From NCBI GenBank assembly GCA_963971285.1, contig OZ020249.1, forward strand, positions 2,542,001 to 2,606,000: a stretch of 64,000 bases of DNA, given 5' to 3'. The notes under the pieces were generated by a model, which saw only the letters and a program-made list of their open reading frames with translations, made no database searches and had not been told where the DNA came from. Shown in pieces: positions 1-12,300 of this stretch. The DNA is from Astropecten irregularis (lineage: Eukaryota; Echinodermata; Asteroidea; Paxillosida; Astropectinidae). Each line of letters begins with the position of its first letter. Position 1 is the first letter of the stretch. Made by a program: the position numbers and the translations under genes.

Positions 1-358
1 TTAATAGAAGGAAGATTGAAAGAAAATACAAATTTGCTGCAGGATTGATGAGGATTGCATGGATTTAAAATTGGTTAGCTGACCAGTGGATTGGACTCAC
101 ATACAAGCTATACACTATGCTATGGAGATTTGTGCACACTGGATAACAAATGCTATTCAAGCTTCATGTTACAACATGCTGGTACTTCACTGGAGTTACA
201 GCAGTGAATCAGGTGGTACCCTACATCATTCTCCTGCAAAACAAGTAAAACTGCAAGTATAAATTTGAGTAATCATTCAAGTTGTACATGTTTATGGAGT
301 TTTTGATACTTATTGGAAGAACTGAAGAAAGTTTTGTCCCAGAGGAACATCATTAGTC

Positions 359-535
359 ATGGCAACTCGTAAAGGAACAATCTCAAATTCAAGCAAAGTT
401 TCAACGAGAAAGGGAAGTGTAAACTCAGAGACTCGTGGAGCTAAATCAAAGAGGGAAAATGACAGCTGTGGTAGCTGTATTTTGATTGTTATGGATGACA
501 ACTCGGCAGTTGAATGCGAAGTCTGCAATTATTGG
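359..535 (+). pseudogene. LINE ORF1, N-terminal part
   Basis: This piece starts at an ATG at 359 and runs in frame for 59 codons until the DIRS-like insertion. It begins with a basic, Ser/Thr-rich stretch, followed by CGSC and then VECEVCNYW. These are the first two cysteine pairs of a PHD-type finger as found in CR1-family ORF1 proteins. The frame resumes at 6613 with FHNTC and later WYCRTC, which supply the missing His and Cys ligands. The two parts are therefore one gene split by an insertion just after the Trp codon. The protein would bind nucleic acid during retrotransposition. Confidence 0.75.
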
Positions 536-711
536 GTCTACTTCACTCGTCTTACATGTACCTGTAGAGCCACTACTTACGCATATTTCCCTAGACCGTC
601 AGGTATTCACACTAAGAATTGATACAACAGCGCCCCCTATTGACCTACCCACAGTGCCCCGCGGCATGTATGCCACGTAAGCGTCCTCTTTTCTCTTAGC
701 GTCAGGGCGGG
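536..711 (+). repeat. Left inverted terminal repeat of the DIRS-like fossil
   Basis: This sequence is the reverse complement of 6424-6612 with few differences over its inner part. The two outer ends differ from each other, as expected in DIRS elements, where each end is templated by its own half of the internal complementary region. Confidence 0.8.
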
Positions 712-3700
712 TAGGACGTGTTTACGTTCCATCCGTGATTTCACGCAAAAGAGCTTTCAGTATTAAAGGTATTTTGTAACGTTTGTAGAGTTTTAGTATT
801 TCTTCTGTGTATGTTTGTATTGTTGTTGTGGTGCGAGCGATCAGACAGAGCCGGTTCCGCAAATCCTGGGGTGAACAACCACTCCCCAGTGCGGTCCGTG
901 CTCTCGTGTACGGACTCCGCCGGGTACACCCCGTTACCCGGGCGGCAGTCCCCTGCCCGTCAGCCGGTCGGTCAGAGGCACGGGCAGTTCCGTCGGCCCG
1001 GTCGGGGACCTCAGCCGGTCCCCGTCCGCGGTCAGCTCGGACGGAACAAGGAAGGTACACGTGAAAGGTGGCTCTGGCAAGGTTCCCATAAAACTAACCT
1101 CCTGTGCCAGAGCCAAACCCAAGAAGGACGGAAGTGTCTGGAAAAGAGCTGGTCCCGCAATCCTGGGGAAAACAACCATTCCCCGGGGCGGACCGCGGTG
1201 CTCTTGGTCGTGCACAGACTCCGCCGGGTACAACAACCCGTTACTCGGGCGGCAGTCCCCTAGTCAGCAACCCCAGCCACAACCGGCCGGGGATGCAGGC
1301 AGTTCCGTCGGTCGGGGGCCACAACCAGTCCCCGTCCGCGGCCAATTCGGAAGGCACGAAGAAAGTGAAGGGGCGCTCTGGCAAGGTTCCTGTAAAACTA
1401 ACCTCCTCTGCCAGAGCCAAACCCAAGAAGGGCGGTCGCCAGGGCAAACGCGGCTCGGCCGTGTGCCCTACGCCCTCTGCACCTTCGGACCCTGGGTAGT
1501 CACAACCGACTGACCGCCGAGGCTCCGTGAACACGGTGCACACTGGCCTTCTCGGCACGGTGGCAAGCGCCACGCGATGTCGGGATTGGCTTTTTGTCCG
1601 ATCTCCCCGACCGCGCAATGCACGCTCAGCCCTCAGGGCTCGGGGCGCCGTTGGCCGGACGGGCTGTGGACGGTGCGTGTGGCCCAGCCTGGGCCTACCC
1701 CGGGCCGTCGTTCTCGCTCGTTTCGATCGGGTTCTTCGGATTTTATTGTTGCTCCGGCGTCCCGATGACTCGGGCCGCACTGGATCCTTTCCTCGGTCTC
1801 CCCGCGGGGCTGTCCGTCGAAAGTAAGAACAATAAGAATTAAAAAAAATAATAAATCAGACCGAAGATCGCGCGAATTTTCGCCGGGTTCGGTCAACTAC
1901 GTGTATTGATCTAGGTGGTCCCACCGCGGCAAACGCTGCATTGGCGACGACTTGTTTTCACGGAGTGAAGCCCTTTTCAATCGGATAGGCACCGTGGATC
2001 GGCAGGGTGTTCCCGTGTTCCACGCTCAGTCACTCACGATCGTTGGTCGCGGTTGGGTGACTCGGGGACAAAGGAGTTTGCCGCACGCAAGCTATGCGCC
2101 GGCGTCCCCTTGAGTTTTGAGCCTACACCAGTCATTGTCTCTGGTTAAGCCATTCAGCCATAAGCCCACACCACATGTACAGGGTGTATGTGTACTCAGC
2201 CTGTCCATACTGCCGCCCAGGATTACCCCTGTTCGCCACAATCGTCTCGTCAGAGTATTTATCTGAAGACGAGAGTGTGACTCCAGTGCAGTGGTTTTTC
2301 CTTTACAGAGTCCAAGCTTTGTCTCGTGCAAAAAAAAATAAAAAAAATTACTCGTTCAATTACAGTCCCCACTGAGGAGGGACCTTCACAGTGGGACTAC
2401 AGGTCATTTACGCGCAGGATCGACAGGCCCAGCGATGACCGGTGACAACTTTTTCCCGGCCATCCCATTGGTCCAGGTGTGTCAATTGAATTTCTGGGTC
2501 CATGTCCACTGCTTAAAGGCATGCCTACCCGTTTCTGGAGCGCGATTATTATTGTCAACGGCGGTGATCTTTAGTTTTCTTTCTCGATGACAACAAAGAT
2601 AAGTAGACAGCTGAATGAGAGGCACTCAGTGTCCAAGCAGCCCCTCATGGTCGAGGTCCGCAGTGCGCTGGATAAGGCAGTCCCCTCAAGCCGTTGTTTG
2701 GGCGTCACCTCCTTGCTCCTCACGGAATATTGGGTTCCTGATTGTGAAGAGGAGTCAGCGATTCCTTGAATACGCTGATTGCCCTATTTTCACTGCGTCT
2801 TTTATTACTCGTGTTCCCAAACTTGCACCTTGCCCCGTCTGGACAATGTGCTAGATTCTCCATCTCGGTCAGGGCGACCGCGATAGTATCAAAGCCCTTC
2901 CCCTGCTGAGGCCTTTTTCCCATTTGCAGGGAAGCTTGGAGACTTCAGGCTGGTTAAAGCCAAGAGTTTGAGGACTGCCGATGGGGTAAGCCTCAAAAGT
3001 CTTCCTGCCCCGACACCCATTTTCGGCTTGGGGCAGATTCAGGCCATCAGTCATGAATCCCCGATGTAGCCCACTCGGTTCTACTCGCGTTATTTTCGGT
3101 GGCCCAATAATCACCTCGTCTTGACAGCCCCAGCCTGCCGCAGGGCAATGTCAGCTGAGGCCAGGCTGTGTTTCTCCCCCGCCCGTTTTCCCGGCCGGGA
3201 CGTTAATTACATTTACTCTCCCGCCTCCTGTGGGCCCCGCCGTGGGACCCGTAGGAGGCTGCCTCCATGGACTTGCAGGGCTGGCCGGACCGTTGCGTGT
3301 TGGTCCCGATCGCCCAAGGCTACGCATGCGGGTTTTTGGCCACCCCCATTGAAAATGCTCGTTCAGCCCACTCCAGTGCTGTCCGATATAGCAGGGCACC
3401 CCTCTCTCTCTCGAGGCTTTTAAAGTGTCCCTCCTCGAGTAAGGGGCAATTCATGTACATGTATTACCCCCAAGAGGGGCCACAGTCGGGGTTCATGTCA
3501 ACCTTATTGGTTGGGACATGGCGCCCGATTCTAAACTGGAATCTCCCAGCAGATTCATTCTGCCTTGTCGCTTTCATATAGGTACACTCGGATCTACCCT
3601 CGAGCTTACCTGATCGCCAGCATGGGGAGCAAGCCTAGTTCTGAAGGAAGCATACCTTCTCGCTTTATCAGACCGGATCAGTTTTCAACTGCTGTTTTCA

Positions 3701-6280
3701 ACACTTCATGGCGCTCCACCTCCACATTGTAGGTGTCTGGCCGTTTGACCACACTGCGTCGCCAGAGCATGATGTTTCTCATGTACTTCGACTTGTGGCT
3801 CATAGTACGACAGTCTTGCATGGCCGCAGTGCCAGCTCTCAACCTTACTTGGGACCTTGTATTTATCCCAGTGGTTCTCCCAGTCTCCAACCTCCATGCG
3901 AGTGCGGAGAAGGCTTTCCCGGCCCGAGTAGGATTGCAGCCAAATCCTTTGCCGATGCATATCCCTGTCTCCGGGCGACGATGCCCCAAGCACGAGCTTA
4001 GCTCAAGCTGCTGGGCCTTATGGCCGGTCTGATAGGCATGTTCTGCAGGCTAAGGATGAGTGTCATCCAGCTGCACCTGCTCTCCCTTTACGAGTCGAGG
4101 CCTCAACCCTTGAGTCATCGCGTGCCAGTCACGCCTTGGCCGTTCCCGCACCTTCGATTTTTGTCGGACGTCCCCAACATTGTGTCTGGCCGCGCCTTTT
4201 TGTAGGCCTCAACTATCTCTATCTGTTGCGACAGTCATGTCACTTTCTGGCTTGGGGGCTTCCATCCACCCACCCCAGTGCAGCCCCGAGCATCGCTCGA
4301 GTCATTCAATGCTCTCCGGCTGTTCTGTCCTATCTTACGGATTGATCTGTCCCGTCCGTCGCGACGTCACATCCGTGTTTTCTTACGTGGTGCCATGGAG
4401 GGGAGACATGGTCTGCCCGGCCATGTGCACTCACTTGAACCATCTTCCATCGGTGCATACGCCTTCAGCGGCGCACCGCTTGGGAGAGGAGAACGCCATT
4501 GCCGATGCTCTGCTCTCTCAGGCAGGTGTATCCGGTCGACAGAGTGGTCTCTGCGCACGCAAATTGCCTTGCCTTTCCTCCGGCTATTAGATCGACCCCA
4601 TGTCGATCTATTTACGCTCAGGGCTACCAGCGGCTGCTGGTCTATCTCGAGGGTCCCCATTCCCAAGGCATGTCGGATGCATGCGCTGGTGATGCGGAGG
4701 GACGGGCTGCTGGCTTATGCCTTTTTGTCCTTTCCCTCATTCCTCGCGTGGTGACCAAGCTAGAACAGGATTGTAAAGTCCTCCTCATAGCTCCCATTCT
4801 GGTTCTGCCAGTCCTGGTTTTTCCAGACTGCCCAGCCCCCTAATGCATCGGCTGGTCTTTGTTCTGCATAGAGCAGACATTCTGCTCCTGACGAGCTTGG
4901 GTTTTTTCCCCTCACCTGGCTCGGCAGGATCTCCACCTAACGTGCTGGGTGGTGTCAAGCATCCCCTTCACACGGTTAACCTTCCACAGCGAGCTGCGGT
5001 TCTTGCAGCCTGCAGCCGCAGGGCATCTACCAGGAAAGTCTATGATAGCAGTTTCCCAAATGGTGCTGAATCTGATCTCTGCATCCCCTAAATGCTTCTG
5101 TAGGGGAGGTTGCAGATTTTCTGGTATAGCCTACCTAGTCGGAAGCGACCACGCGGCCTACACGATGAGTCATCTTTCGACCATAGCAGGTGTTCTCAGA
5201 GGCCCTCAGGCCCTCATTTCGTGTTGGATAATCGGGCTCTCCACTTGTTGTTCAGGGGGATGTCTGTCTCGTTCCCCTGTCGCTCAGGCTTTTTGATGCA
5301 TGGGACCCTTTTCAGCGTGCTTGCCACGCTTTTAAGGCCCCTGTTCGAGCCCTTTTTACCACCCCTTACGTCGGAGGCATGCCACATCCCATGGGAACCA
5401 GGTGGTGCCTGCCTTACCCCGAGGTTGGGGTTCCTTGACCAAGGATATTTGACCCCCGGATATCTTTGTCCCGGTCATCAATTCCTTCTCGCCTGTGCCA
5501 GACTACGGTTTGTAAGTGGTGTATCGATTGAACCAGGCCGCTCGGAGCTGCCTATTCCTCGCTATTTATCTCATCAACCCCGCTGTATGGACTCGCTTCT
5601 CGCAACATGTTTGCTCACTGGCTAGTCTCAGCCATACCCCCATCTGCGCTTGTACTGTTGGCATGAGCCGCCAGTTCAACCCAGCTGCATGAGGTCAGAA
5701 CGGCTTCCACGTTTGGTGGACCATTCCCTACCTCCATGGGTGGGCCTTCTTTAGGGGTGCTTCTGTAGGTGGTATCATCCAGACAGCATGCTGGAGAACC
5801 CCAAACACCTCTATGGAGTGCTACCTGAAGGATGCTCTCTGGACAGAGGTCAGGATCGGGAGAGCAGTGCTGGAGATGGCCTCCAGAGCTGCATCCCGAG
5901 ACCCGTTTTTTCCTGGGGCCTCGCAGAAATAGGCGAGTTCCCCAATTGTTCAAACATTTTCTTTGAACCCCGATGTACTCATATCATTCAATATGTCGTC
6001 CCTCGGGCTTTTTACTATCCGTATTATCCCCTTCCGCTCGTGTTAGCGCAATGGGTGCTGTTGCAACCTCATATAAATGCCCCTGGCGGGCTTGTGTTTG
6101 GTTGCTCCTTGCTAAGGCTGTTGCTTCATAAGTTTTTTTGAAACTTTTATGTCTTGCCTGGCCTCCTTGCCCTGCCCTCAGTTGGGCACACAAGTTATGC
6201 CAGGGTTTGCCTTAGTTACAGTGCCCCTCTCTGTATACAATAGCATCTCGCATACCCACCGCCTTTTGCCGGTGCCAGTC

Positions 6281-6378
6281 TATGCATAAGTAGTGGCTCT
6301 ACAGGTAAGACGAGTGAAGTAGACTCCCCCCCACAGAAGTGTGGTAGGGGTCTACGAACGAGTACTTACCTGTAGAGC
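6281..6378 (+). repeat. Internal complementary region of the DIRS-like fossil
   Basis: The left half of this stretch, up to about 6330, is complementary to the outer end of the left terminal repeat (gtctacttcactcgtcttac). The right half is complementary to the outer end of the right terminal repeat, including its cacttctgtgg stretch. The two halves meet in a run of C. In DIRS elements this region templates completion of the ends during circle formation. It is the strongest single piece of evidence for the family call. Confidence 0.75.
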
Positions 6379-6423
6379 GTCCCCCCCTCCTCCCCACTAT
6401 TCTCGATGTTTGGGCATTCCGCC

Positions 6424-6612
6424 CTGAGTTCAACCGAGAAAAGAGGACGCTTACGTGGCATACATGCCGCGGGGCACTGTGGGTAGGTCAATAGGGGGAG
6501 CTGTTGTATCAATTCTTAGCGTGAATACCTGACGGTCTAGGGAAATATGCATAAGTAGTGGCTCTACAGGTAAGTACTCGTTCGTAGACCCCTACCACAC
6601 TTCTGTGGGGGG
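6424..6612 (-). repeat. Right inverted terminal repeat of the DIRS-like fossil
   Basis: This is the inverted partner of 536-711. It extends further outward than the left repeat and ends in a run of G next to the resumed LINE sequence gatttcacaac. No target duplication is obvious, which is usual for recombinase-based insertion. Confidence 0.8.
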
Positions 6613-7369
6613 GATTTCACAACACTTGTCAGAATGTGTGTACCAAACTGTATGACATTATCTATGAAGAGGCAGAAACAATTAATTGGTACTGCAGGAC
6701 ATGTAACGCTACAGCTGGAAATATGCTCAAGATGATGGCAAAATTGCAGTCTCAACAAGAAAGCTTGCAGAAGGAAGTCATTGGTCTGAAACAGGACTTT
6801 TTAGATCATGAACGAGAGTGCAAAGACATATATCAGCAGATGAACAAAAAGATGGATGAGGTGAAAAAAGACTTTACAGAATCAAAAGGTGCTGTACAGT
6901 CTGTTCCAACTCAAAAAGTAATGGAGAGAATAGAAAATATGGAAAAATCAGTTTCGTATAAGCTGGATGATATTGATGAGAGACAGAGAAGGAAAAACAA
7001 TTTAATCATCTTTGGTTTACCAGAGCCAGAAAATGTAAATCCAGAGGCAAGAAAGGATGATGACATGCAGAATGTGGAATTCACTATCACTCAAGTTCTC
7101 GGAGGAAAGCAATTTGAAGTATGGACCTCATACAGACTTGACAAAAAATCTGATCAATCTTGTCGTCCAATGAAAGTAGTAATTAGCTCCACTGACTCAT
7201 GTGAGGAAATTCTAAGAAGATGTAGAAGTGTAGACTGCCCTATAGCTAAGACGATACAGATAACAAGAGATCGTACACAAAAGGAAAGAGAGAAATATAG
7301 ACAACTTAGGAAGGAATTGAGAGAGAGGAGAAAGGGGAGAAACATCTGGTTATCAGAAGAGGAAAATTA
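6613..7369 (+). pseudogene. LINE ORF1, C-terminal part
   Basis: The frame resumes with FHNTCQNV and WYCRTC, the last ligands of the PHD-like finger. A long charged coiled coil follows (roughly 6720-6990), then RRKNNLIIFGLPE, the RRM-like core start typical of CR1/L2-type ORF1 proteins, and a basic C-terminus. The first stop is at 7367-7369. Sequence just beyond it in another frame (RRGKLVDF) looks like the usual ORF1 tail, so a one-base frame change near 7345-7360 is likely. The product would be an RNA-binding chaperone of the LINE particle. Confidence 0.7.
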
Positions 7370-7483
7370 GTAGATTTCGTGATATCAAAGTACTAATGCC
7401 GGAAAGAGAATAACAGTAGAGTTGGGAGATCGGATAGCACCTGCACTTCACCTGCACCACATATTACACTGAGGAAAGGACCC

Positions 7484-8475
7484 AGTGACGCACCTAGTGA
7501 CGCACCCAGTGATGTACTCAGTGATGCACCCAGTGATGCACCCAGTGACGCACCTAGTGACGCACCCAGTGTCACACCTAGTGACACACTCAGTGATGTA
7601 CCCAGTGATGCACACAGTGATGCACACAGTGACGCACCCAGTGATGTACTCAGTGATGCACCCAGTGATGCACCCAGTGACGCACCTAGTGACGCACCCA
7701 GTGTCACACCTAGTGACACACTAAGTGAGGTACCAAGTGATGCACCCAGTGATGCACACAGTGATGCACCCAGTGACTCACCTAGTGACGCACCCAGTGT
7801 CACACCTAGTGACACACTCAGTGATGTACCCAGTGATGCACACAGTGATGCACACAGTGACGCACCCAGTGATGTACTCAGTGACGCACCTAGTGACGCA
7901 CCCAGTGTCACACCTAGTGACACACTCAGTGATGTACCCAGTGATGCACACAGTGATGCACACAGTGACGCACCCAGTGATGTACTCAGTGATGCACCCA
8001 GTGATGCACCCAGTGACGCACCTAGTGACGCACCCAGTGTCACACCTAGTGACACACTCAGTGATGTACCCAGTGATGCACACAGTGATGCACACAGTGA
8101 CGCACCCAGTGATGTACTCAGTGATGCACCCAGTGATGCACCCAGTGACGCACCTAGTGACGCACCCAGTGTCACACCTAGTGACACACTCAGTGATGTA
8201 CCCAGTGATGTACCCAGTGATGCACCCAGTGACGCACCTAGTGACACACTCAGTGATGCACCCAGTGATGCACCCAGTGACGCACCTAGTGACGCACCCA
8301 GTGTCACACTTAGTGACACACTCAGTGATGCACCCAGTGATGCACCCAGTGATGCACCCAGTGACGCACCTAGTGACGCACATAGTGTCACACTTAGTGA
8401 CACACTCAGTGATGTACCCAGTGATGTACCCAGTGATGCACACAGTGATGCACCCAGTGACAAACTTAGTGAAGC
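7484..8475 (+). repeat. 12-bp minisatellite encoding Ser-Asp-Ala-Pro repeats
   Basis: About 82 copies of a 12-base unit (cccagtgatgca and variants) lie between LINE ORF1 and the endonuclease. In the frame of the endonuclease the units read SDAP, SDVL, SVTP, SDTL and SDAH with no stop. About eleven units form a higher-order block of roughly 132 bases that recurs several times, a sign of recent unequal exchange or slippage. The unit length divisible by three keeps all six frames largely open, so the long frames here are not separate genes. Confidence 0.9.
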
Positions 8476-8955
8476 ATCCACTCAAACTAGTGAGATTTTG
8501 CCAAATCGTTCTTCTTTAACTATATACTATACAAATTGTGACTCAGTCATCAATAAAAGGGATGAACTTAAAACTCAGCTTGAGTTGTACAAGCCAGACG
8601 TCATTGCCCTAACAGAAGTATACCCAAAGAATAGACAGATAGATATTCAGTGCAACGAGTTAGAATTGCAGGGCTATCAACTATTTTTGTCGAATGAAGG
8701 TCTAATATCAAAGAGAGGAGTTGCAATTTATACGAAGGATACTCTATCTACTACAAGGGTTGAATTAGATGAAGATAAATTTGAAGAATCATTTCGGGTT
8801 AACATAGAAGTAAATCACTAACTGCTACTTCTTGGAAATATCTATAGATCCCCTTCTAGTTCTTCAGAGAATAATGATGAACTTTGTAAGCTCATTGAGA
8901 AAGCTTGTCAACAAACACTGATGTATGATCATTTCTTAATAGTTGGAGACTTTAA
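8474..8955 (+). pseudogene. LINE ORF2 endonuclease domain, N-terminal part
   Basis: After the minisatellite the frame continues through SEASTQTSEILPN into LTIYYTNCDSVINKRDEL and YKPDVIALTEVY, the opening of an apurinic/apyrimidinic-type endonuclease; the Glu in LTEVY is the expected catalytic residue. A TAA at 8819-8821 interrupts the frame, but homology goes on through GNIYRSP and FLIVGDF, and then breaks at an insertion. The enzyme would nick target DNA to prime reverse transcription. No start codon for ORF2 is visible upstream in this frame. Confidence 0.75.
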
Positions 8956-9293
8956 AACAAAAATTCAATTCATATTTAAAGGCAGATATCTCTGTCATCC
9001 ATTGCTCATTTTTCTTGACTGAGGCATCATTTGAAAGGCCAGGAAATGTAGTTTCTAAAAATGTAATTGATTCTTTAAAATAAAAATATCGTTGTGCAAA
9101 TTACTTTTTGATAGCCTTGCTTCATATTGTCTTTACTCACTCATGCGTGAAGTATGGATCATGTGAATGGTATCAAATGAAAGCTGAGGAAATAAGCTTT
9201 CCAGATATGTGTCATTTATTATTCAAAAGTGAAATTAAAATAGGATTAAACACTGACAAATCTCGGTTTCGTTTTTTCTGGGACACCCTGTAG
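8956..9293. mobile_element. Short insertion with a mariner-like end
   Basis: About 340 bases interrupt the LINE endonuclease between GDF and NINWEM. The right boundary reads ctgggacaccctgta, the complement of the CAGGGTGTCCC terminus seen on many mariner-like elements next to a TA. No matching left terminus is present, so the copy is truncated or its insertion was accompanied by a small deletion. Confidence 0.4.
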
Positions 9294-11656
9294 ATATATC
9301 AACTGGGAGATGAATACTTTTGTTAATGGAAATGAAGAAAGCCACAAGTTCCTGAAGTGTATTGATGATCTCTTCTTATATCAGCATGTCATATCCCCTA
9401 CGAGATATAGAAATGGACAAGTGCCTAGTACTCTCGATTTGGTGTTCACTGATGAGGAAGAGTTAATACTCGACTTGAGCTATGGATCTCCGCTTGGAAA
9501 AAGTGACCATGTGTCATTACTGCTTCAATTATCAATTGAATCGAATGAAAATGCTGAGGAATTACCTGCAAGAAATTACTATCAAGGCAACTATGACAAA
9601 ATGAGGAAAACAATCGGGGAGACTAATTGGGAACAAGAGTTCTCTTCCTTTTCTGGAATCGAATCATGGAAGCTCTTGAAAACCATGTTGATAGAATGTA
9701 TCCAGGACTGCGTTCCACTCCGGAAAAGGCGAGCTCGTACAAGCAGACCACAATGGATGAGTCCCAGATCAATAGAGGCTGTGAAACTTAAACACAAATT
9801 TTGGAATAGATATCAGAAAAATCGATCAGAGAAAAACTGGAGGCTGTTTGTTGTACATCGAAATAGGGCAACATCTGAAGTTCAAAGTGCAAAGGCTGAG
9901 TTCGAGAACCTAATTGCTGAAGAAGTAAAGGACAATACTAAAAGCTTTTGGAAATATGTAAAGAGCAAAACCAAATCTAGAGCTGGTTTTGCAGATCTTA
10001 TAACAGAAGATGGTATTCAAGCCAAAACTGACAAAGAGAAAGCAAATGCCTTTAATGCATTCCTTGGATGTGTATTCACTGTAGAGGATCTATCTTCAAT
10101 GCCATACATCCAAAAGAAAACTGAAACAGAGATAAAAGAAGCAGAATTCAAAGTCCAAGATATAGAAGACTTACTCTCCAAGCTGAATGTTGACAAATCA
10201 CCTGGACCTGACGGAATAAACTCCAGAGTTTTGAAGGAGGTGCACAAGGAAATTAGCTCACCACTGCAAATCATCTTCACAAAGTTGATGCAAGATGGAA
10301 GCGTTTCTGACTCTTGGAGACAGGCCAATGTAGTACCACTTTTTAAGAAGGAAAAGAGAAATGATCCTTCTAATTATAGGCCTGTGAGTTTAACACCTGT
10401 GGTATGCAAGATTATGGAAAAATTAGTGCGTAAAGTCCTACTACAACATCTTGAAGAGGAGGAATTACTGAATAAGAATCAACATGGATTTCGCAGTGGT
10501 AGATCATGTGCTACACAGCTGCTACATTGTAGAGGTACTAGAGGACTGGACTAAGGACATTGATGATGGACATAACATTGACTGCATCTACTTAGACTAT
10601 CAAAAGGCATTTGATAGTGTCCCTCATAAACGTCTCCTCTGTAAACTTAAAGCATATATGGCATTGGTGGTAATCTACTAAACTGGATTGAGGCTTATTT
10701 GACAGATCGATCTCAGAGAGTAATGGTCAATGGACGATTATCCACACCACTACCAGTCAGCAGCGGAATTCCGCAAGGTAGCCTCCTTGGCCCCACCCTT
10801 TTCATCTGTTTCATTAATGACCTACCAGAAGCTGTAAGGTCTAGCATGAAGCTATTTGCAGATGATACAAAGATGTACCGTGTTGTAGACTCACAGAGAG
10901 ATGCAGATGTCCTACAGGATGATGTGAATGCAGTAAAGGAATGGGCAAATTTGTGGCAACTTAAATTCAATGAGTCAAAGTGTAAAGTCGTGCACTATGG
11001 CCGAAGTAATCAAAGCTTCACATACCAAATGACAACTGAAGACGGTCATCGAGAAGTAATGTCTGATGATAAAGAGAAAGACCTAGGAGTCCTATTTGAA
11101 AAGTCTCTCTCCTTCAGCGCCCATGCTGCTGATGTTGCAAAAAGAGCTAATGTAAAACTTGGAATGATTAAGAGGTCTTTCACAGATTAAATGAGAAAGG
11201 ATGACTCAAGCTTTACAAGGCTATTGTAAGACCTACTCTGGAGTATTGCAACTCTGCATTGGCTCCTGTCTTTAAAAGAGACGAAGATCTACTGGAAAAG
11301 GTACAACAGAGAGCAACTAGGCTTCTGCCTCATCTCCGTCATCTGGAATATCCTGACAAAGACTAAAGGCTTTGAGACTACCTACACTGTCATACAGAAG
11401 ACAAAGAGCTGAATTAATCTAAATATACAAGATTTCAAGAGGATTTGATCAAATTGACCTAAACAACTTCTTTGAAATTGATGCTCATGGTAGAACTAGA
11501 GGTCATAGCATGAAACTAAAAAAGCACAGATGCAAATTGCAGATAAGGCAAAATGCCTTTTCAATTAGAAGTATAGATAATTGGAATGCTTTACCAGAGG
11601 AAGCAGTTTCTGCATCCAGTGTGAATATGTTCAAATCAGCTATTGAGAGGCAATGA
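9294..11656 (+). pseudogene. LINE ORF2, endonuclease end and reverse transcriptase
   Basis: This region starts at INWEMNTF, carries the end of the endonuclease (TLDLVFTD, KSDHVSL) and a spacer, then the reverse transcriptase: SPGPDGINSRVLKE, NYRPVSL, HGFRSGRSC, YLDYQKAFDSVPH, SGIPQGSLLGP and the catalytic FADDTKMY. The C-terminus ends in VNMFKSAIERQ, the usual Jockey/CR1 close. Frame changes lie near 10520 and 10665, and more follow after 11188. The motif series supports CR1/Rex1-like ancestry. It is not active as it stands. Confidence 0.85.
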
Positions 11657-11745
11657 GTTTGTACCATACCAGAGAATATCCAACGTGACGAGGGGCAAAT
11701 AAGCTGTAAGCTTTACGTCTCTACATCCAAGTAAATCCAAGTAAA

Positions 11746-12300
11746 TGACTTGCTAAGAGTGACATATTGGATTTCTTATTGGCAAATCTGTGGCTGAATC
11801 CGGCCACTACCACGGTACTGAGCTGACTTGACTGCACCAAATACACACGTTGCATGTACCTGTACATGTACGACATGTAGGCTTGCATTGCGCTTCCTTC
11901 CTATACAGCCTGCTACACACCTGTGATTGCCAATTTGCAACTGCGCTATACAAGTGCACGTTTGACGTTTGTACGCCTGGAATGGCTCTTATGTGCAAGG
12001 TTTTCAGTCGTGGAATTTTCTGCATTCATCAGACTTGTACATAAGTCATCAAATTTTGCAGTGATTCTCGATCTTGCGATACATGTTTGTATGCGGTATG
12101 CATGATGCAGTGTGTGCGATGTTTATATCTTCTTCAGTGCAATCATTGCTTTTGGAATTTTTGGAAGGCTTTTTATGATATTTCTTTTAATCAAGTATCA
12201 TACTGGAGATAACAATGACCAAACTTGAATGAGCGTCCTGCTTCGGGCTCTGCTGCTTTTTCTGTCAGAGTGCATCACCTGGGCTGGCGAAGAAAACTTC
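11746..12300. other. Stretch with no recognisable gene
   Basis: This is AT-rich sequence between the LINE tail and the next inverted-repeat element. I see no convincing exon, RNA gene or repeat structure here. Confidence 0.5.

Larger units (their letters stand above)
536..6612 (+). mobile_element. DIRS-like tyrosine-recombinase retroelement (fossil)
   Basis: This GC-rich block of about 6.1 kb sits inside the LINE zinc-finger codons. Its ends are inverted repeats of about 180 bases (536-711 and 6424-6612). Next to the right repeat lies a short segment complementary to the outermost bases of both ends (6281-6378), the internal complementary region that defines the DIRS group. Decayed gag-like, reverse transcriptase/RNase H-like (around 2.9-4.8 kb) and recombinase-like (around 4.9-5.6 kb) stretches can be made out between the repeats. 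It carries many breaks and is inactive. The repeats still match closely, suggesting moderate age, younger than the LINE it split. Confidence 0.75.
1..11745 (+). mobile_element. CR1-type LINE, broken and interrupted
   Basis: A non-LTR retrotransposon reads left to right. In order it shows an ORF1 with a PHD-like zinc finger and a coiled coil, an apurinic-type endonuclease, a reverse transcriptase, and a short 3' tail ending in repeats of atccaagta near 11725-11745. That combination fits the CR1/Rex1 part of the Jockey group. It is dead: a 6-kb element sits in ORF1, about 340 bases are inserted in the endonuclease, and ORF2 has several frame changes and stops. The 5' end is not defined. Positions 1-358 are AT-rich and look like leader sequence, but may be host DNA. 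Confidence 0.8.

Noticed and set aside
811-1842. Several GC-rich frames as host genes
   Set aside because: They lie inside the DIRS-like fossil, overlap each other on both strands and have no host-like domain.
7393-8519. Long frames on both strands (SLGA-, THPV- and TGCI-type repeats)
   Set aside because: These are shadows of the 12-base repeat. Only the SDAP frame connects to a real domain, the LINE endonuclease.
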